Source: Diadema setosum (Eukaryota > Echinodermata > Echinoidea > Diadematoida > Diadematidae). Taken from it: DNA of 64,000 nucleotides. Positions 37,401-49,100 of this stretch are shown one piece after another; within the stretch, counting starts at the first letter, position 1; the number at the start of each line of letters is the position of its first letter. The notes below the pieces were generated by a model. The model made no database searches, was not told where the DNA came from, and saw nothing but the letters and a program-made list of their open reading frames with translations. The position numbers and the translations under genes are program-made. Where the stretch lies: assembly GCA_033980235.1 (NCBI GenBank), contig CM067062.1:15527801-15591800 (forward strand), written 5' to 3'.

Positions 37401-40400
37401 TTAAGTAATACCTTTTCTTCCAACTCTGTCGTTTATGTCTTTTGTGTGTGTATGTGTGTCCTTCATATGATATTAAAGAAATTTGTTATCCTCGTGCCGG
37501 TAGTTCCTCCAAGTATGTGCAACTCAATGCTGTAAGAAATTGCTATAACCATGCTGGTAATCATTATTACAGAGTTCGTCCTTCAACGCTTTATACGGCG
37601 TCGTTGATTTCAATGAAATTTAATCGTGATGTATCATCATGGTAGTCTTGTTGCAAATGGATAAATTGAGAATCAATTTCCCTAACGTGGAACTGCATCT
37701 TTTAAGGCTATATCAAAACTTTAAAAAAAAAAAAGATCGTTGATGTTTACTTTTGGAACGGAAGCAAATCTTAACAAGGAATTTGGCGTAGATACCCAGT
37801 TAGAAATTTGGCCGGTTCAACGCATAACAGCATAACGACGATCGGCCCATTCAGACTTAAATATCAATCTGATCAGGAAGTTGGGCATCAGTTGCATTTA
37901 ACCCTTGAAATCGTCTTGAGACAGGTCGTGACGTCATAACCCTTTCAGTGCGCCGTAAAGCATAGCTTCCTACTTCGTAGAAACATGAACCGTCATTGGA
38001 GCTAATGATGGTAACCACCTGTGACGACTCTTTGCGCTGACATTTCAAATGCCCTGGGTACTTCTCAAGTTATCCACTCCTATCACTGTGATCCAAATGA
38101 TGCCGATGTGGCGTGGCGATCATAAACAGAGCAGACGTGAAATTTAAGGTGGAGTCCCTTTAAACATGTTCCAAGTAAATGCATGCATCTGTAATTGTGG
38201 GAAGATGCTGCCAGCATGGCCAGTAAGGAATAAATATATCAAACGGGTTTATGAACCGACATCTAATGTATCGACCACAACAGGTAGAAACGAGTGACAG
38301 CACACTTGAAAGCAGTTTCACTTCTCATGCTTGGCATTGACTTTGCTAACTTAAAATGAAAAAAGAAACACGAAGCATTCGAAGAAGCCTTTCTGCTGTA
38401 GAGCAATAGCTGCCGCAAACAAAAAGCCAAATTAACGAGGATAAGAATTATCTTTGTTGATTTCATATACCCATTAAGTTAATAGTGATCTATGTGATAA
38501 GCGAGGATAGCACTTACAATGCATTACTTTTGATATTGACATAGAACAGCTATTGCAGCTGAATATGGGCTATCCAGCCATCTTATCTGATGGAAATGAA
38601 ACAACAACAACAACAACACTTGAAATATGGTGATACAAGTGACTTTGGTAGTGATGACAGTACACAGAAATGGGTAATATTAGATTACTTTGAGAAAAAA
38701 AGGACAGGTTGAATTTCACACTATTTGAAAACTTTTACATTTTCCGGTTGGTAATTAACACAAAAATTATAATTCTCTCCGTTTAAAGTTTCATTTTTAT
38801 TTATTTATTTATTTATTTATTTTTTTATTTTTTTTTTTTTTGGGGGGGGGGGGTGCCAAATCATCTCATATTGCATATTCTCTAGGCGACTATGATGGCA
38901 TGGTGGTCTCTTTTTCATTGCTGTTTACCTAATGCAATTGCTATGCCGGTAACTATCTGTTAACTTTTATATTGTCATCGAAGAGCTCTGTGACACATCT
39001 TAGTACGTGATGACCTAGAAAAACAAATCGAGCTCAGCCGATCAATTTCCATCTGACATTATGCAGATGACTAAACTCGAATACAATGCAATGAATAATA
39101 CCATCCAGGAGCGCGTTGGTAACAGGCCAGTTTCAACGTTCTAAATATAACGCCGGGCCTTCAGATGCAAAATTACGATCAAGTCACTTCGGAAAAGTTG
39201 AGACTGCTCATGATTATAATCTTGTTTGCACTCTGTTCGCCAAGAGAGTTACATAATTCTTTCTTTTTTTTATAATCATCTTAATTTCCGATAGATGACT
39301 GTCACTGAAGGCTGAAACCATTCGCAGCCAATTTCTGAGCTCGAATTAGGGCGGTGATATCAGGAGCCGCGTTCTTACTCAATCTCGACAGTCTGCCTGC
39401 GCTTTGCCAGTCGTCTTCCGCACAAGGATACTTAAATTCAATATCTGCTTTAAAGAGCGATAAAGGAGGGGATATGGGGACGACACAGAATGACTGAAAT
39501 GTCATATGAGAGTTTTCATTCTGTGTGAGCTGACCTAAATATCAACTTGCAAAAAAAAAAAAAAAAAAATCGAATCCTCTGATCCACCTGGTCAATTTTA
39601 GCTTCTCAGTTAATTTGCTTTCATTTCTCCAAAGACTCGTTATCATTCAACATTAACCTTTGTCCCGTTTCTTTCTAACGTTGCTACAGATGTTTCTGGA
39701 GTCGTTCGGCTACATGAAGAAACACGCCCCGTCACACTTAGTAACTAGAGAGGAGATTAAGCCGCACCTTGCTAGAATGCAACGATTTTACAACATTCCT
39801 GAAACCGGCGAGCTCGACGCCATGACGATGTCAATGATGAGGCGGCCCCGGTGCGGGGTCAGCGACGTCAGCCTGGTCGATACGGCGGTGGAAGGGGGAG
39901 ACGCCGCGGCCGCCTCCCCTGTCGAGGGGAACAAGTACAATTTGTTCATCCAAGCAAGGAGGAAGAAGAGATACACCCTATCAGGAGCGAAGTGGGCCAA
40001 AAACACAATCACTTACAGGTAATAATTATTAAATGGCGGTATCTAAAAAACACACAAAGATTCAGGTTGTCAAGATAACTGGCAAAAATAAACTGGAGGG
40101 AGGCTACATTGTAGTCGATGCAACTCAGAAACGAGGTGAAGCACCGGCAACAGATTTTGTTTGTTTTTGTTTGTTTTTTGTTTTGTTTTGTTTTGCACCA
40201 CACAGTTCACTTTATGCACCAATATGCATCTTGCCTCATCTAAGTTCAAACTGTCAGAAGCACGCAACTAAAATTTAGTACTAGTACTATCAACTTTTCA
40301 TGACAATGACACACAGAGCATTCGTATTGAACTTTAACATCACTTTTTACGAAATTCCAGACATAGGACATCGATTTTCTAGGTCAACTAGTCAAGTGAC

Positions 40401-40601
40401 AAAAGCGAGATACGAGATTCTTTCTGTAAGATATATCACTTTTGCTTAATTTTTTATTTATATTTTGGTTTGATAGGAATTCATTTCCACTTTGTATTCA
40501 CATAAACAACAAACAAGCATAACGAAGTTACAATGAATATTACTGAACAATAACATTTGTCTTTGTTGATGCACAAAAATACTAGTAATCGAAACGTATA
40601 T

Positions 40602-40640
<39 letters not shown>

Positions 40641-41107
40641 GGGTTTGTTTGCAAAAACCGATAAGTCCATTTTTGATTTTGAAGTACGATCTCTGTGGCC
40701 CGATGGGGCCACCAAATTCCTAAATTTCAAATTTTTGGTGGCCCGACAGAAAAATTTGGTGTCCCGAAAAAAACAATAAAAAAATTAAAAGTCCTTTTTT
40801 TCATGAGTCAAATATTTTAGATTTATGATAGTAAGAATTAGAAGTTGGACATATTATCTACTCATAAATAAACTTCAACAAACTTGCAGCACTCACTCTC
40901 AGGCATTCATTCAGTCCTTTTCATCCATCCTTTGAACAAATTTAACTGCTAATTTCCGGCGCAAAATGTTACGAATTTATTGACACACTTTTCAAAATAT
41001 TTTGGTGGCCCGAGGCGGGCCACCAAATTTGCCCTTTTTTGAAATTTGATGGCCCGACTTTCATTTTTGGTGGCCCCGGGCCACCGGGCCACCGTTAGTG
41101 TCGAGCC

Positions 41108-41138
<31 letters not shown>

Positions 41139-44100
41139 CTATTGCAACAAATGTTAGTCATTAGAGCCAAAGTGGGAGAGCGTAAATCAAAAGCAAGTTG
41201 CACTCTTCTTTCCCCAAAACTGACAGACAATGAAATTATTTTTTTGATAACATAGTCAAGTGCAGCTTTAACATTAGCGATCCGGACCACGTATCCCATG
41301 TATCCGGAACTTGAAATAATTGCTTCAATTTCGACAAAATGCTTCGATAAACAGCATGTTTGTATGTTGTAATATAGCCGTTATGATCTGGTGTTGTACT
41401 GAGAATCCAGGTTCAGCTCTATAGTTCTTGAAACACCTGTGGCACAATGTTGCCTAACCAATTATTAGTATACCCCCTTGCATAGGGTGAGTAATCCACC
41501 GACGCGATGCAATAGCAGAGCTGCAGCTGCTAATAATGCAAAGAGTCATCTTGTATCATTCAACAAGGAACAGACTTTGCTAAGAAAATCGGGGCCAGGT
41601 ATTCGCACGAAGACTCGACAAATTAAGGCACCCGTGGGTCGATACGCGTAGGCGACAAATCTTACAAGCACCATTTGTAATTTAGCTCTTTTCTTCTTAT
41701 TATTTTTCCAACCAGAAATTTGACTGTAATCGTTTTCGACACAACAGTTTCTCTACGTTTCAATACAGTCCTTTTCGGGAAATATGGGGAATGCCATGTA
41801 GGTTCGCGATTTCCCTCCTAACCAAAACCTCATGTGTATTCAAGGCCTACGTTCTTGAAGCAGATAATGTCGGTGATCATTTCATAACTGCAGAGTGCTT
41901 GGTAAAATGACTACCTACATCACCTTCCATGCATCCTTCTCTCTCCCCCCCCCCTTCTCGTTTTCTTCTATCCTTTTGTTTTTCTCTTTCTCTCTTTCTC
42001 CCCCTGTCCCTCCGCTCTTTCTAGTTTTCTATCTTTTTTTATTTTGGAAGCAACCGATTGTTACCCCACAAATTCCAATTCATCAATGCAATCCACCCTC
42101 TATGAAAGAAGAAGGGTTTTGTTTTATTTTGTTTGTTTGTTTGTTTGTTTTTTGGTTGTTTTTTTTTTTTTTTTTTTTTGAGGGGGATGATTGAATTTCC
42201 GGTCACATCTTTCAGAGAAATTATACTCCTTGGAGTGATGTGCACTACATATGAACAACCACGCACGCGCACCCGTTTGATAAAAACCTCATAAAACAAA
42301 AGAACTATCAAAATCGATAAAGAATGGAGGCAGTTTTAAACGTTTCATGGGGCTAACAAAAGAAACACTTTTTTCTGTTCTAACCATGCTCATAGCGATG
42401 CTTGTCGAATGTAACTTCTTTTGTGTAATATTTGATAACATGAAATATCTTTTCAGGTAAAATTTCTAGTTTGTTTAAAAAAAATAATAAACATTCTATG
42501 CTTTATAAAACGAAAATCATTGATTTAGGCAAGGGACTATACTCAGTGTAAAGTAATGATCCTGCAGCTCCATACAGCTTCCATTGGTATTTACCGTATA
42601 GCAAATCCCCTGTGCTAGATTATCTCATATAAGGTGTGAAAAAATGTGTTCCATTGGGCCTCATGCAACACCCTTCTCTGGGATTAAAGGAGAACTACTC
42701 CCTTGTACACATGATACTTTCACTAATCGATTTGCACTAAATAAATGAGTTGCCGAATATAATCTGTCACCGGCTTAACTCCTGCTAAAAAGGATCCATA
42801 AAGGTTTTGATAGGGAGCTAAATGGTGAAAGAGTAAACACGTGTTAAAGAAAATAAAAAAAAATCGCTTACTGTCAAATACATCTCCTTCGCAAGTAAGA
42901 AATATCCGTCAATATACAAAAACATCTTATCTTGTGGACTACTAACATTATTGGTGTTATTGTTTCATGCTATACGTCATGTGAAAAAAAGTGACAATAA
43001 AAATGAAAACGGCACAGTGCCGTATTTGTTACTTGTCAATGCAAATCAATTCAGTAATCTATAAGGTGTGAAAATATGTTCCGTTGGGCCTCAAATATGC
43101 AACACCCGTCGTCGAATTAGTGCACCGACTGGGATTAAAGGAGGACTACTCCCTTACACATGATACTTTCACTAATCGATTGCACTAAATTAATGATTTG
43201 CGGAATATAATCTGTCACCGGCCGGCTTTAATCCTGCTAAAGAGGATCCATAGACATTATTAGTAGTTATTAGGAAGCTAAATGGTGAAAGAGTAATCAT
43301 GTGTTAAAAAAAAATGAAAAATTGAAAAAAAAATCTCGCTTACTGTCAAATACATCTCGTGTAATTGCTTCATGCTACATGTCAAGAGAAATTGAAGAAA
43401 ATGCCCATTAAAATGAAAACGGCACAGTGTCATGTTTGTTACTTCCGCCTTTGCTTCGATAGAGTATCTTACATGAATAGTGGATTTAATCTTGGAACTA
43501 CGTAGTAACGTGCAGGCACACGCAGAGTACGCTGCAGTCAGTCGTGTTGTATATCTGCTAACGAATACGCCCTTATGTTAGGCCTTATACACCCAGGGAA
43601 TTTGTTTAATGTTCCAGTGGTTATGTTTCTTTTATTGCCCCTCACGTTCCTTAGTGTGGTGTGATAGTTCATCAACACTTTCTCTTCAACGCCTGACAAT
43701 GCGGATTTATCATTCTATTTCCTTTTCAGCACATCTGCGCCATTGTTTTCTTTCTCAATATCCAACCCAAACATCTCACGGAATATTTGTATGAAAATCC
43801 GAAATAATGCATCATGCGCATTTTAGCCACATCAGTATTTTAAGTCTAAAAAGTGTACATATTGAGCTCCAGAAAAAAAAAAAAAAAAACCCAAAACGGT
43901 TAACTAGCCTTTAAATCGTAAATTAGCTAAATCCGGTAATGTTCCCTGAAACCTGTCTTCAACCTTCAGACCAGCAGTACCTAAGAGTACTGATTCAGCT
44001 GTTCAGAACATTATTTCAGAGACCTTATAGAAGCTCATTATTTTGGAAGTTACACAAGGAAAAGCCAAATGTATATTTGCTCAGTTTTAGATCGACCTCT

Positions 44101-46078
44101 TCCGTCGATCACGGAGAAAGAACTTTTCCGGTTGAATATATATCAAGTAGATCTTAGTATGGCTTAGTGCCCCATTGTCAGAACGAGATAACCATCAAAG
44201 CAAAAAGGGACAGCTCGGCACTCTGTACGTGATTCACCGTCGTGAGATTTCCAGTTTCCCTGCGGAGAAACGTAACTTAAATACAGCTTTTTCGAAAGTC
44301 TGTGAAGGATGATAATAATTGTCATTAGTGTTGAACGTCAGCAGATCTTCGCTCAGGTCGTGGATTGTTGTAGTGCACACATACTGTGAAATGTTCTTAG
44401 CTTCGATTAAATCAATGTACAGCAATGTAGAGACGGTATATGGAGCACAGCGAAGTATAGCCACGTAAGACTCAGAGTTTTACCTTGCTGCATTCACATC
44501 GTTCACGTTTAATGTAGGTCTTGAGCAAAAGGATCTTATTTTCCGAGTGTCCATTTTGATGAGTTCGTCAAATTCGTTCGAGAATCTCTTTTCTTTGTCA
44601 ATTTTAGTTCGTAGCCCTAACCAAAAATTTGATAATGCCACTTTTAGTGTAAAGTTTTAGGAGAATATAGAACAGAGACATGGTTGCACTGATTTTTGGT
44701 TATAAAGTGCGCCCACTTATAATACTCCCACACACAAACACTCACTCAGACATAAACTTCAGGTGTGTAACAACAAGAGAGCAAAAGTGATAATTGATTA
44801 TTTTTCTTTTGTACTTAATTTCTTTTGCCATTCGTCAAGCGTTCCTCATGATGGTAGAAATATATTCTGTCTCTCATATCTCTCCTTGCCGGCCTCTTTG
44901 CGATATAGGCCGAGTCGGATAGCCCACTCCAGTGTCACCCTAAATGCGCACGATGAAAATTATCTGTTTCCAAAAATACGTCGACAAGCTTTTCTTAATA
45001 CTTGCGCTTCTACAGTGAACGACTGGTGAACTTTCGACTCCCCTATATACCCAGGTCGGTCGGGAAAAGAAGTCGTAACTCAAACCCATCTTGAGCTAAA
45101 GGGTAGACGGGGAAGAGCCCCTATCATGTTGATGATAGCGCATCACCCACCCCGATTTCAATGTGGCGTGAACCATTTTTCCGCGATTCCAATCCGACAA
45201 AGCAAAGTTTTATAAACTTAATTTCCCACAATTAGCCGGTTTCCGCTGCCTCGTAACATACCACAGAAATAGACAAAGAATAATGTTGCAAATACCACTC
45301 TAAAGAAACATTTTGTTCGAATGACATGATAGCATGGAAACCAATAGCAGCAAACATGCATTCTTTAATGCTTGGTTCGTTAGTGAGTTTGTTTCGGTTG
45401 CTGACACGCAAGCTCTCATCTTGAAAGACACTGAAAAGTTTGAATCTGCAAGTATGCTGCTGAGAAAAAGTCATTGTTGCCGCAATACATGGTTCTAAAC
45501 AGTCTAATAGCCCTTTAAAGCTTCGCGTGGCTCTGAATCATATCCCTAGATACTTTTCTTTTCATTTTTTTTTTCGTGTATTTTTTTCTTATCTCCTTTG
45601 TTAGTCCAGGGTTCCTCTCGCCATAATTCCGCCTTCCCATCATGTACATTAAATCTGGCAGGTGTTTTCCTCATCTTTTGTGAACAATGATGAACATTAT
45701 TGCACGTGGACGTACATTTAGGGGTGTGGGTTTTTTTTTCTACTCTAGAAAAAAAAAGAAAACCGGTCATTTTGTATGGCTCCACACTTGTTCATGTCAC
45801 TGACGTATTTTCCATTCGATAAACGTATAATTGCATGACTCAAATCATCTTTTTTTATTTTTGTTTCTTCATGCATAGTACCATTTGTGGTACTTTTGAT
45901 CACTTCATGTAATTGTCTATCACCATTATTATCATTGCGCAAGTGATTGTTAAAGCAATAGTAATAGCACTAAAAGTTGGAGAACTTTCAGTAATGGTCA
46001 GTGATGGTACAGGTACTATAGAAGTTGAAATAGCAATGACAGTGTAGTAGTAGTATAGTAGTGCAGAAGAAGTAGTGA

Positions 46079-46147
<69 letters not shown>

Positions 46148-49100
46148 CAGTAGTAGTAGTAGTAGTAGCAGTAGTAGTTGTAGTCGTAGCAGTTGTTGTC
46201 GTTGTCGTTGTCGTTGCTGTTGTACTATAGAAATATAGCAGTAGCAGAATAAGTGGCATCATGTTAGTAGTAGTAGTTTAGAAGAAGTGATATCTGCTCC
46301 TACTAATATCAGCATAACCAATGGCTCTATTGTTATAGTGGTTTGATAATTAATAGAATCAAGGTCAATATGAGTGTGTTTCTCATGTTTCCCTCTCGTC
46401 TTTTCCCCCGTCCCAGTTTCGACAACTACACGCCGGACTTGCCGATCAATCTCGTTCGACGATCCGTTCAGGATGGACTGAAGGTGTGGAGTGACGTCAC
46501 GCCGCTTAGGTTCCGCGAGGTCAGCTACGGGCAGGAACCCGACATCCACATCCTGTTCGCCGCCGGCGAGCACAACGACGAGTACTCGTTCGACGGACCT
46601 GGAGGGACGCTGGCACACGCTTTCTACCCCGGCCAGGGACTCGGAGGGGACGCGCATTTTGACGAAGACGAAATGTTCACAGCCGGCACTCACGAAGGTT
46701 GGTATACGGACGCGATATTAAAAACACTTTGTTTGTTTGTTTGTTTGTTTATTTGTTTTTTCTTTCTCTTTTTTTTTTTCATCTGACAAGAGAGGGGGAT
46801 AGCCCATATTAAGGGTATAATAGAAGGAATGTCACATGAAAATTTATTGTACATCAACAAAATAAAGTATAAGGACCGCAATAGATTGCTCTCGAAGCTA
46901 AGAAGCTCTCCCCGTCACTTCCATCAGCCTGTCCATTTTTTCTTGCTATTAATTCTATATAATCATCAATATCATCATTATCATTGTTGCAACAACGGCC
47001 GGGCCAATATAATACAAAAAAAAAAGTTACAAGTTAATATGGAGAGTTACTTAACATATCATTGTGTAGTTATGATTTTGGTTTGAAAGATGTTACTGAT
47101 GTTACTGAGAGGATGAGACTTCAATAGTAAAAGTGATTTAGAAGCTCCTTTAATTGACACATTTTAGTAATTAGCAAGTTTGTTAGCAAGATTTTGACAC
47201 CAGTCCTTACCCCAGAAGCGATATTCATGTTGGCAAAATGATACCGCTGTTTCATGTTTGGGTGTGAACGTGACGAAATGACTCTTAAATATGAAGAGAC
47301 ATTTGGGGTTCAGTTAAAGGATTAACACGTCAGAAAGCATTCAGATAACATGCGCACATGTGCACACATCACCTATCAATACCGGTTACGCATGGAGTTC
47401 ATTCGTGCGTCGCTCCAGATCGGTACAACCGCGTTGCCATGGCGATCTCAATTACCGGGAAATTAGTAAATCCTTGGGAGAAGGGGGCGGGGGAGGGGGG
47501 TAAGGGAGCCAGGATGACACCATTCTCAGGGAAGCGATGGGGGCGGAAGTCACCTCCTCCTTTGCCCAGGAAAGTTAACCCAAGCAAGCCGAGGGAGTAT
47601 TCCAAACTACCGGTTCTGTCAAAGGCCGATTCTCACTTTCAACGACTGGGGAGGACCAGAAGAACGGGGGTTGATGAGGAAGCGAGGAGGGCACGAGACA
47701 ATTTTAGTACGAATGTCAAACGGCATTAAACCCTGAGTCATATTTGATAAAATGGCTGTCTCCTTCTCGGCTTCGCCGTCCCTCTGAATACACATCGACT
47801 CAGTGTTGTGTAGGAACTTCTCGGGTTAATTGCTCTGTTATTCAAGACTGCAAGGGGTTTGGAAGAAGGTAGTAATCAGAGCAATCTTTACTTTAGAACA
47901 TATACCCCATATCCAAGAAATGAATACGAATGGGACAAAAATATTGATTTGGCTTCTAGAAAATCGAACATTATAATGCCACTGAAATGAGTAAACTATG
48001 ATTGCCAAATTTTGGGAGTACATTTGTTTCAAATACTATACACAGACATAGATGAAGCATATCTTCCAATTTTGCCGTCTGCGGTAGTCTAGCAGCTTAT
48101 CTTTATTCTCCTTTAGAATCAAACAGTCTCCAATTTAAAGAGTGATAGAGTAACTCCAATTTTGCCCTATGCAATATGGTCTGCTATCAGGACGATAAGG
48201 ATGCGCATAAGGAAGATCTTGTTTTGCATGGCAGCATTTTCTCATAATCTTGGTTGTCTGCTTGTCTTGATTTCACTTAACTACTGGTTGCATAAACAAG
48301 AAATTTCTCAGATAGCGAGGCTGAGGTATACAGACTGTAGCAATAACTTAATTATTTGCATATTTATACCAGAACAGGCTTGTGTCTGGAAATTATCGTA
48401 ACCCTTTCTCGCTGGCTCAACTCAGACAGAAAAATGTCAATTTTCCCGAAAGATACGCCCGACTAGCATTTTCGCCCGAAATTCACATTGAGGACGAAAT
48501 ATCGCTATTAGATATACATGCAAAGTTTCGAGGAGTTTGGTGGTAAAATAAGGTGGATACGCTAAGGTGAACTTTCGGGAGTTTTTGTCTTTCGCTTCGC
48601 ACAGTGGTTCAATGACCATTACAAATTCAAATGCTTTTGCTTCTTATCACGGAGTTATTGTACCCTATCGCCGATCCCGGGACTATTTAAAGCAGGACCA
48701 TCCAGCTCAACCTGCTACTTACTTATTTCACCGTGAGAGGGCGCTGATATTCTGGGAAGCCAGACTCAATCCACTGTAGCTCCATGGTATCACTGTGCTC
48801 ACATTGCCATTCGCTCCTATTATGGTTACCTCTTTCCAGGCACAAACCTATTTTTTGTCGCTGCCCATGAGCTGGGCCACAGTCTCGGCCTGGGCCACTC
48901 TGACGTTGCAGGGTCGTTGATGGCGCCCTATTACCAAGGCTATCAACCGAACTTTCGGTTGCCGGAAGACGATCGCTTGGCCATTCAAGAACTCTACGGT
49001 AAATATGACCTACTTGGGTGTTTCTTTCTCATTTGTTGATATTTCAATGTAAAGAGTAATAAGTTACAATTTTTGTAAGTTAAGTGACACAACTTTGCTT

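Larger units (their letters stand above)
40019..46416 (+). other. Second intron of MMP gene B (6.4 kb)
   Basis: Between propeptide and catalytic exons. Holds the second GGTGGCCCGA repeat (40687-41110), AT microsatellites at 40606-40637 and 41110-41138, a tandem 0.4 kb duplication (42628-43445), and a TAG/GTA trinucleotide array near its 3' end. No exon-like sequence recognised in the rest. Confidence 0.7.

Noticed and set aside
45900..46262. Threonine-rich minus-strand frame
   Set aside because: Pure translation of the TAG/GTA trinucleotide array.
46259..46693. 144-codon minus-strand frame opposite the catalytic exon
   Set aside because: Shadow of the gene B exon; the plus strand has MMP motifs and correct splice sites. 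The same applies to minus-strand frames opposite 679-962, 1548-1834 and 53302-53559.
47358..47729. 123-codon open frame in MMP gene B intron 3
   Set aside because: Basic, Gly/Arg/Lys-rich translation of a purine-rich GC patch; no family match and it lies inside an intron on the same strand as the host gene.
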